Part shown: piece by piece, positions 5,331-5,462 of the stretch
Position numbering within the stretch: the stretch's first letter is position 1
How the letters are laid out: each line of letters begins with the position of its first letter
NCBI GenBank assembly: GCA_030591745.1
Contig: JAUVAM010000320.1
Location: 1 to 5,462 of the forward strand
From: Deltaproteobacteria bacterium
GTDB lineage: Bacteria; Myxococcota; B64-G9
Direction of reading: 5' to 3'
DNA: 5,462 nucleotides
Translations under genes and position numbers: made by a program
The notes under the pieces: model-generated
The model's input: only the letters and a program-made list of their open reading frames with translations
What the model was told of the DNA's origin: nothing
Databases searched by the model: none

Positions 5331-5462
5331 TTCAATCCCTGACGAGCGGCCTCGGCCCATCCCGATTTCTCGTCCAGCTTCAGGTAGGCCAGGTAGTGGC
5401 TTCGCGCCGTGCTGGCTTTGTTGCGACCCTGCATCAGGCGGGCCATGTTGAAATGAGCGTCC
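5318..5462 (-). CDS. C-terminal end of a TPR-like protein, 5' part outside window
   Basis: The last 47 codons before TAG (5320-5318) read AHFNMARLMQGRNKASTARS, then HYLAYLKLDEKSGWAEAARQ and a short end GLKELR. The spacing of A-x-F-N-x-A-R-L, A-x-x-H-Y-x-x-Y-L-x-L-D and W-A-E-A-A-R matches the final tetratricopeptide repeat and capping helix of many deltaproteobacterial TPR proteins. The rest of the protein, including any N-terminal domain or signal peptide, is not visible. It is on the same strand as the kinase gene, 74 bases upstream, so the two may be co-transcribed unless the hairpin at its stop codon ends transcription. Confidence 0.75.
   Translation of the reverse strand, partial: DAHFNMARLMQGRNKASTARSHYLAYLKLDEKSGWAEAARQGLKELR

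Overview
The window looks like chromosomal DNA from a Myxococcota/Bradymonadota-type bacterium (the former deltaproteobacterial group). This is inferred from gene style, not from a marker gene. The clues are a Ser/Thr kinase with a membrane anchor, an Asp/Ala/Gly-rich linker and a C-terminal PEGA domain; an ankyrin-repeat lipoprotein; a TPR protein next to the kinase; and a sigma-region-4-like regulator of a kind I associate with these bacteria. Coding regions are moderately GC-rich. The one clearly AT-rich stretch is the divergent promoter region at about 2294-2400.

Left half, minus strand, read right to left: a cysteine-free MerR-type regulator (2293-1757), a short protein with a sigma-70 region 4 helix-turn-helix and a Cys/His cluster (1745-1308), and a long open frame (1217 to beyond position 1). 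Translated by hand, the long frame is a PurH (AICAR transformylase/IMP cyclohydrolase) homologue with most catalytic and nucleotide-binding motifs replaced. The first two genes are tightly coupled: 11 bases lie between them, carrying a perfect AGGAGG. The third follows after 90 bases containing a small hairpin. They form a probable operon of two DNA-binding proteins and a likely PurH pseudoenzyme.

Centre: the 203-base divergent intergenic region (2294-2496) is densely packed. It holds a TTGACA box facing left with a repeat just behind it, a second repeat copy 84 bases away at the merR start codon, a strong intrinsic terminator for minus-strand RNA (2420-2450), and a good sigma-70 promoter facing right (2450-2478) whose -35 box abuts the terminator stem.

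Right half: an ankyrin-repeat lipoprotein gene on the plus strand (2497-3660) meets, tail to tail with 5 bases between stop codons, a transmembrane Ser/Thr kinase gene on the minus strand (5243-3666). Upstream of the kinase on the same strand is the last 47 codons of a TPR-like protein (5462-5318), ending in a possible weak terminator. No terminator fits between the ankyrin and kinase genes, so kinase transcripts probably run antisense through the ankyrin gene as far as the terminator at 2420-2450.

The most unusual content is the regulator/regulator/pseudo-PurH cluster. Its possible role in sensing a purine intermediate is speculation.
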